A DNA stretch of 64,000 nucleotides from Mesodorylaimus sp. YZB2_4. Taxonomy: Eukaryota > Nematoda > Enoplea > Dorylaimida > Dorylaimidae. Both the position numbers and the translations under genes were made by a program. The stretch covers positions 433,770-497,769 of the forward strand of contig JASANH010000751.1 of assembly GCA_030248295.1 (NCBI GenBank). The letters run 5' to 3'. Positions 59,601 to 64,000 of the stretch are shown here, one piece after another. The notes beneath the pieces were generated by a model that saw only the letters and a list, made by a program, of their open reading frames with translations, made no database searches and had not been told where the DNA came from. Within the stretch, counting starts at the first letter, position 1, and every line of letters starts with the position of its first letter.

Positions 59601-62284
59601 AGAAGCTTGTAGAACAGCAGCCGAAAGTGGATGTTGCTGTTGCTCAGCCGCTGCAGCACTCGGCGTCACGCACGTCAACGGCGTCGGCGGTTGTACAACA
59701 ACCGAAGTGTTCGACAAAACGTTTCTCGTCGCCGTCTTCGGATCTTCAGGTACCAATGAGTCGACTGTAGCGTTCATCGAAGACGACGTGCACATTTCAC
59801 CACTCGTTCGTAAATCGAAATGAGTTTGAGCGCTAGCCAAACCAGGACTCGGAGACGCGCTACTTTCGCCTTTCTCTATCGATCCGCTAGCGTTCAACGT
59901 TCGATTATTTAAAGTTGACGATATTGTGTGCGATCGTACTGGACACGCGTGTCGTCCATTCGTCGTCGACGTCGTACGCGAACAACTACCGCAACTAAAT
60001 CCACTCGACGACGATAAACCACGACTCGAACTCGTCGTCATACTCGAATGCAACGCGGATCTTTTCACTTTTCTATTCACTCTTTTTCCGCCCAACGCCA
60101 TAGCGCTTTGCGAACGTTGCTGTTCCGTTTGCGCATTTTGTTCATCAACCGCACGTTCGGCGTGTTCAATTATTTGTCGTACAGCTTTCTTCAAACTATT
60201 CGCACGCGACATCAAAGCTTCGCGTTGTATAAATTGCTAAAAGGGGAAGGATCTTCTTTATTCTCCATCTTGAACACCTGCTATTCTGCTCACCTTATGC
60301 TGCAATCGACTCGAATGCGGCGACATTTCGGGCACAGAATCTGAACTCGATCCCTCGGGTTCAATTCCAGCCTCAGCGGCTCGAGCCGCTTGAACTGATT
60401 CTTCTTGCAACGTTTTCAGGAGATTATCCAGTTTTTGGCGTAAGACTTGGCACTGAAGGACAAGCGAAATTCATTCCAGACGAGTCTACATAAATCACTT
60501 ATTTTACCTTCCTCGATATTGTTCCACCATCATCATCAGCTTCTTTATACGCTTCGCCCACTTTCGACAAAAACGCTTTCACCGTTTCGCAAAGTACTCT
60601 ATTTAATACACACTCATCAATCTTTCGATTCTACGCAAAAAACATGAAAAAACTCACTTCGCCGACGATATAACCACCGAATTATCATCGGATGATAAAA
60701 TTTTTGACAAATGCGACGCTACAGAATCTTCATATTGCATGATCGTAGCTGACGCTTCTTTCGACGAAAACAATTTCGTATAACACGTTGGTCCCTCGTA
60801 CGTAAGAACGCTCCATCTAAATTACAAATTGCACTCTCGCAATCATCACTTTTCCTTTCCAACACGCCTCATAAAATAAATCATTCTAATTAACTAGCTA
60901 CAACAAAAATAGTCCCAGATCTCGTCGCTTACCTATCCATCATTTTTGTATGAGCACGTTCGAACTTTTCGATTAATTGCGGCAGTTGCGTTTCATCATC
61001 GAACGCATTTCCCCATCCAAGCACTCGCGCTAAATCGTTTCCTGTGCCCAACGGTAAAACGCCCACTTGACACTTGGACAATAGATTCAGTTTATCCAAA
61101 GACGATAACACCCAACCAACGCTGCCGTCACCACCGCAAACTAATACGCGAAACGATTCAAACATTTTGAAAAATTTCAACCTAAAAAAACGTTTTCACT
61201 AAAAGTTTCGTCCACCGACCTAAAATTTCAAAACTGCAGGCAGCGCTGGCTGATCTCTGCGACCGTTCAGCCGGAAATCTCAACTTCCAAAAACGGATCG
61301 ACAAGCAAACAAAATTGTGCTCATAGAATTTAATACAGCAATCCAAACTATTTCAGCGTTTCTGGTTCGCTTTGGAAATTAGAAATCGATGTGAAATAAG
61401 CACCATGCCACGTCGCTGAAGGCCATCAGGGAGATCCACCAGTTTTGTTATTCACTCACACACGCTCGGGGTTCTTCGACCAACCCCACAATTTAACTTC
61501 AACGCATCGCCTACCATTCCCCCGCAAATTTAAACTTCCCGCGCTTTGTTATAGGAATTCCAGAGAGCTTAGGAAACCTACTCAGGCCCAGCCCATTATT
61601 TTCAGACCTCATTTTCTCGACAACGCGCGCACGAAAAACAGCGAAATTTTGAACTTGCGCACGTTTATACGCAAAGCATCTACAGCTCATTTTTTTTAAA
61701 TTCCTACAATACCAGTACGCCTTTAAACTTTGAATTTGCACAAACTTTTTCAACCCCTTTTCCAACCCAACTTACCCAAATTCAGGACCGCCACTCATTA
61801 AATCATAAACTTGCGCCGGATTAAGCAACGTTTTAAATCGACGCATAAATTTTACGCCTTGACTATCACCCGATTTTGTATTGACCAAAACGAGTAAAGG
61901 CGAGCTCGGCGTACTTTTCGACAAAGCGAAAATGGCATTCCCATCCGATTTTAAGTCTTTTACAGCCACCGGCGGCAGTACTGATATTCGACACGCACCC
62001 AGCTAGAAACCCACAATTTTCAATCAATATCTACTTCCCCCTTTCCCTCATCCTACCGGACATCGTCTTGGATACGAATCCTTGCACGACGAATGCACCT
62101 GCGTTAAAGAAAAAATTAATTTTCCACTTATTCAAATTTTATTCAAATAACTGACCATTGCTCGACACCACAAACATCGCCAATCTTGCAATCGTAGCAT
62201 TGAGCCGCATATTCGATCGCACACGCTACACTTGGCGCTAACTGGCAAATTGCCTTCCACCCACTGATGAGGCATAATTGAACA
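53603..62284 (-). CDS. Diacylglycerol kinase, type II (delta/eta-like), 17 exons, 5' part missing here
   Basis: Phosphorylates diacylglycerol to phosphatidic acid at membranes, damping DAG signalling. Exons (minus): 62284-62156, 62098-62057, 62002-61776, 61181-60933, 60816-60658, 60598-60508, 60452-60294, 60236-59438, 59378-59271, 59116-58990, 58889-58770, 58245-58096, 58007-57570, 56951-56837, 56413-56180, 55343-55059, 53716-53603. All phases agree. Domains: second C1 ([19 protein letters not shown] to RRCPLGAC), catalytic domain ([17 protein letters not shown] loop [25 protein letters not shown]), a long Ser-rich insert including [20 protein letters not shown], accessory catalytic domain ([55 protein letters not shown]), and C-terminal SAM domain ([41 protein letters not shown]) for oligomerisation. 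N-terminal PH and first C1 are not on this strand in the window; see 63274-63380. Confidence 0.95.
53990..54960 (+). repeat. Degenerate tandem repeat in the last DGK intron
   Basis: Units of about 150-190 bases recur at about 54020, 54185, 54650 and 54795. Shared strings: gggaccatctcacactgga, agattatctgccaggatcg, gtttttatggtcgacagacc and aacgactacctcataacaa. Copies are 70-85 percent alike by eye. Stops in all frames. Confidence 0.8.
55449..55799. mobile_element. Hairpin transposon family H, copy 4
   Basis: Left end gggcctaactatagtcc, right end gactataatttggcct. Both arms carry the cagcgaca/tgtcgctg and tttctctacaaaattctcgc segments. In the DGK intron before the SAM exon. Confidence 0.8.
55790..56132. 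mobile_element. Hairpin transposon family H, copy 5, abutting copy 4
   Basis: Begins in the right end of copy 4 (tataatttggccttggcgcc) and ends at gactgtaatttggcc (56132). Copies 4 and 5 share the caccagact-taatttggcc end and form a tandem pair. Confidence 0.75.
56420..56830. other. DGK intron
   Basis: Contains a short inverted pair around a palindromic cgcaggttcagtcacac/gaacctgcgggtcga (about 56640-56785). No coding sequence seen. Confidence 0.5.
58457..58478 (+). repeat. Dispersed motif GTAAAATATGGTTTCAG (DGK intron copy)
   Basis: Other copies: 30-47, 187-204, 36931-36947, 50902-50920 (all plus), and an inverse, slightly altered copy at 53778-53796. Clustered inverse variants lie at 36460-36835. 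Confidence 0.8.
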
Positions 62285-62641
62285 CTAGAAAATGTTAAAC
62301 GTGGTCTCAACAGCCGTCACTATGGCCGCCGAGACAATTGGTCTAACCCAGCTGGGATGATGTTTCACCAGGGGTCACAGTCTACTGCTCTGATCGTCAG
62401 TCTTATGCGCAGAGTAATCACTGTAGTGGAGCTCTTGCACCACGCCAAGCCAGGTCCCTCCGACCTATTCCATGGCTGAAGCAGCACCCTGATGGGCTAC
62501 GCTCCCAGCTGCCTGCTCCGTGCAGAGTATCGATGTTCAGTCGAGTCTCCACGCCCCAAGGATTCATCCAACAGGTGTTGAGTGCCCAGACTCATGGTCA
62601 GGCTGGGCTGCGCTAGGATAACCTGGCTGTGCGCAGATGTT

Positions 62642-62712
62642 GAGAGGAGGGGGAGGGGAGAGAGAGGAGGGGGAGGGGAGAGAGAGGAGGGGGAGGGGAG
62701 AGAGAGAAGGGG
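62642..62712 (+). repeat. 20-bp homopurine minisatellite
   Basis: Unit gaggagggggaggggagaga repeated three times plus a partial copy; plus strand all purine, with G-quadruplex and triplex potential. Confidence 0.95.
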
Positions 62713-62969
62713 TAGAGATCAGATCAGATAGCCTATGCCTGATCTGATCGCGTGGGAGACAGGTCAGGTTTGGGTCAAGTCGAATGAGTGAGTTGTATGG
62801 CTGTTTGCATCCAGTCCTGTAGGCTGGCTGGAAAACTTGTAAAAAAATTAGGGAAATTCATTTTCCTCTTTTTGTTGGCTCTGACGTTGCCCATTTTGCG
62901 CTTTGACGTGCCGTTTGTTTGGTGGAAACATTGTGTTTTTGTTCCTGGTTTAGTTCGTCGCTAAATGCT

Positions 62970-63085
62970 TAGAGAGACATTCGAGGATGATTACACAAAA
63001 ATGATTACCTGATCGCGAGTTGAACACTAGCCCGGGAGCACGCGCCAAGACGCCTAGCTCCGTACCGTTAGACCACTTTCGGTTG
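62970..63085 (-). repeat. SINE-like element B, copy 4
   Basis: Carries cacaaaaatgattacctg, gcgagttgaacactagccc and cgccaagacgcctagctcc in the same order as copies at 23075 and 32470, more diverged. Confidence 0.55.
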
Positions 63086-63273
63086 AACCAAAGTGCTGTT
63101 GCTAAGGGGGGGGGGGGCTAAGAGTTTTTCATCGGGATATGACAATTCATTTTCCTGGGTAACTGGGATGAATGTGGTGCACATCAGTGGTTTCTACCCG
63201 AGCCTGCCTGCATTGTAGCCATGGGAGTGGTGAGGTAATACTAATTAATTAATGAATCGATTGGTTTTTCTAG

Positions 63274-63380
63274 TGTGCAAAGTTCGAACGCATAAGCGAT
63301 GCGCGGCGAAAGTATCCGGTAGATGTAAGTGGACGACGTTGGATTCGGTGGGTTCGGAAGCCATTTTCGACGAGGACGGG
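63274..63380 (+). CDS. Single DGK exon (end of first C1 domain) on the opposite strand
   Basis: Acceptor tttttctag at 63273 and donor GTAAGA at 63381 bound 107 bases that read (x)[20 protein letters not shown], then [16 protein letters not shown]. This is the C-terminal half of the first C1 (DAG-binding) domain of delta/eta diacylglycerol kinases plus the linker to the second C1: the Cys and His zinc ligands (C..C of VCK, HKRC, GRCKW) are in place. It ends in phase 0, just where the minus-strand exon at 62284 ([11 protein letters not shown]) starts in phase 0, matching the family's DADG-IAMPHQW order. Yet it points the other way. No neighbouring C1 exon was found on plus between 62285 and 64000. 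Confidence 0.85.
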
Positions 63381-64000
63381 GTAAGATTGGATGGGCGTCC
63401 AGCCGGGTCCCCTGAGGCTTGACAAATCAATGGGGCCGCGGGGAGCTTGGACACTCCGAAAAACTCAGCTTGTTAATTTGTAGTAGTCGATGACTGGCTG
63501 AGTCCGTTTGTGCACACTGCCAGCTCATGAACACGTGGTGCATGCGTGCCCCTTCCTCATCCCTGGAGGGACGCTTAACACAGCTTCTATTCAGGGCATT
63601 GCTAGAAGTAGCCCCAGTGTCCGTGACGCCAATATGACACGCGTGCGTCACTTGCGCCCAGCTGGGCTATCGTTCCTGAGTCTCAGGCGCCTTGCATCCT
63701 TTGGACGAATCCTTGGGGTTGCGTGGGTGATGCAGAGGATAGCTTGCGCACTCACGATCAGAGCAGTCTGTGACTCCTAGGACTCAAGGACCAGTGAAAC
63801 ATCATCCGTAGTGGTTGAATCCGAATATCGGCAAGGGGGTAACCCCCCTGTTGGGCCAGCTAGGACATTAAACCCTTCCCTTCGAAACCCCCCCACCCCC
63901 TCAGGCCCAGCAGGAAGAAAGAAAAGGAAGCAAGCAAAAGCGATTGGATTGTATCTAGGCTGGACCAAGACCTGACCTGACTGACCAAGCCCCTGGCCTC
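63381..64000. other. Right-edge sequence
   Basis: No exon recognised. If the plus exon belongs to a separate kinase gene, the next exon (second C1) must lie beyond the window. Confidence 0.5.

Larger units (their letters stand above)
62285..63273. other. Region between the two oppositely oriented DGK segments
   Basis: No coding exon recognised on either strand. Contains the purine minisatellite (62642-62712), SINE-like element B copy 4 (about 62970-63085) and an 11-G run (63107-63117). The orientation switch of the kinase must lie here if the two segments are one gene. Confidence 0.55.

Noticed and set aside
49140-62284. Nematode operon of ING, profilin and DGK
   Set aside because: Same strand, but gaps of about 0.5 and 1 kb and no visible polycistronic signal; kept only as a cluster.

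Overview
The window is nuclear DNA of an invertebrate animal, most likely a nematode-like ecdysozoan. Genes are spliced with GT..AG introns and T-rich acceptors (tttttag, ttttcag). Introns run from about 50 bases to several kb. The gene set is metazoan: peritrophin chitin-binding domains, SLC1 glutamate transporter, leishmanolysin-like protease, tail-anchored MSP/VAP-like protein, HtrL/YibB-type type II membrane protein, rhodopsin-like receptor, ING, profilin and diacylglycerol kinase. The nematode suggestion rests on the MSP-type and HtrL-type genes plus splice-site style. It is an inference, not proof. I rebuilt all gene models by hand from splice signals, phase continuity and remembered family features; no search was run.

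Layout. 271-2497 (+): 3' part of a six-domain chitin-binding protein. 2.5-4.8 kb: repeats. 4852-9214 (+): complete seven-exon excitatory amino acid transporter whose first intron holds a SINE-like and a foldback element. 9.2-12 kb: hexamer arrays and spacer. 12010-13422 (+): ATP-grasp ligase with one 57-base intron. 13.9-14.9 kb: two DNA-transposon-like elements. 16683-23926 (-): M8 metalloprotease in at least 15 exons; a complete VAP-like gene (21829-22662, same strand) sits inside one of its introns. 25.3-26.86 kb: 28-bp satellite with ordered variants. 27967-29096 (-): HtrL-type gene. 34689-38851 (-): GPCR in two exons around a 2.7-kb intron. 39-49 kb: gene-poor, with SINE-like copies and AT-rich tracts. 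49140-51431 (-): ING gene. 51948-52590 (-): profilin. 53603-62284 (-): 17 exons of a delta/eta-type diacylglycerol kinase.

The most unusual observation is at the right end. The exon that should lie just upstream in the diacylglycerol kinase (end of the first C1 domain) is at 63274-63380 on the opposite strand, with intact splice sites and a phase that fits the next exon. This means an inversion, an assembly error or a head-to-head paralogue.

The genes do not form one pathway. The minus-strand trio ING, profilin and diacylglycerol kinase is the densest cluster. Much of the rest is repeat: a hairpin element family with GGGCCTAATTATAG-like ends (five copies), at least three tRNA-derived SINE-like families, satellites, long G/C homopolymers, and a dispersed motif, GTAAAATATGGTTTCAG, that itself looks like a donor joined to an acceptor.
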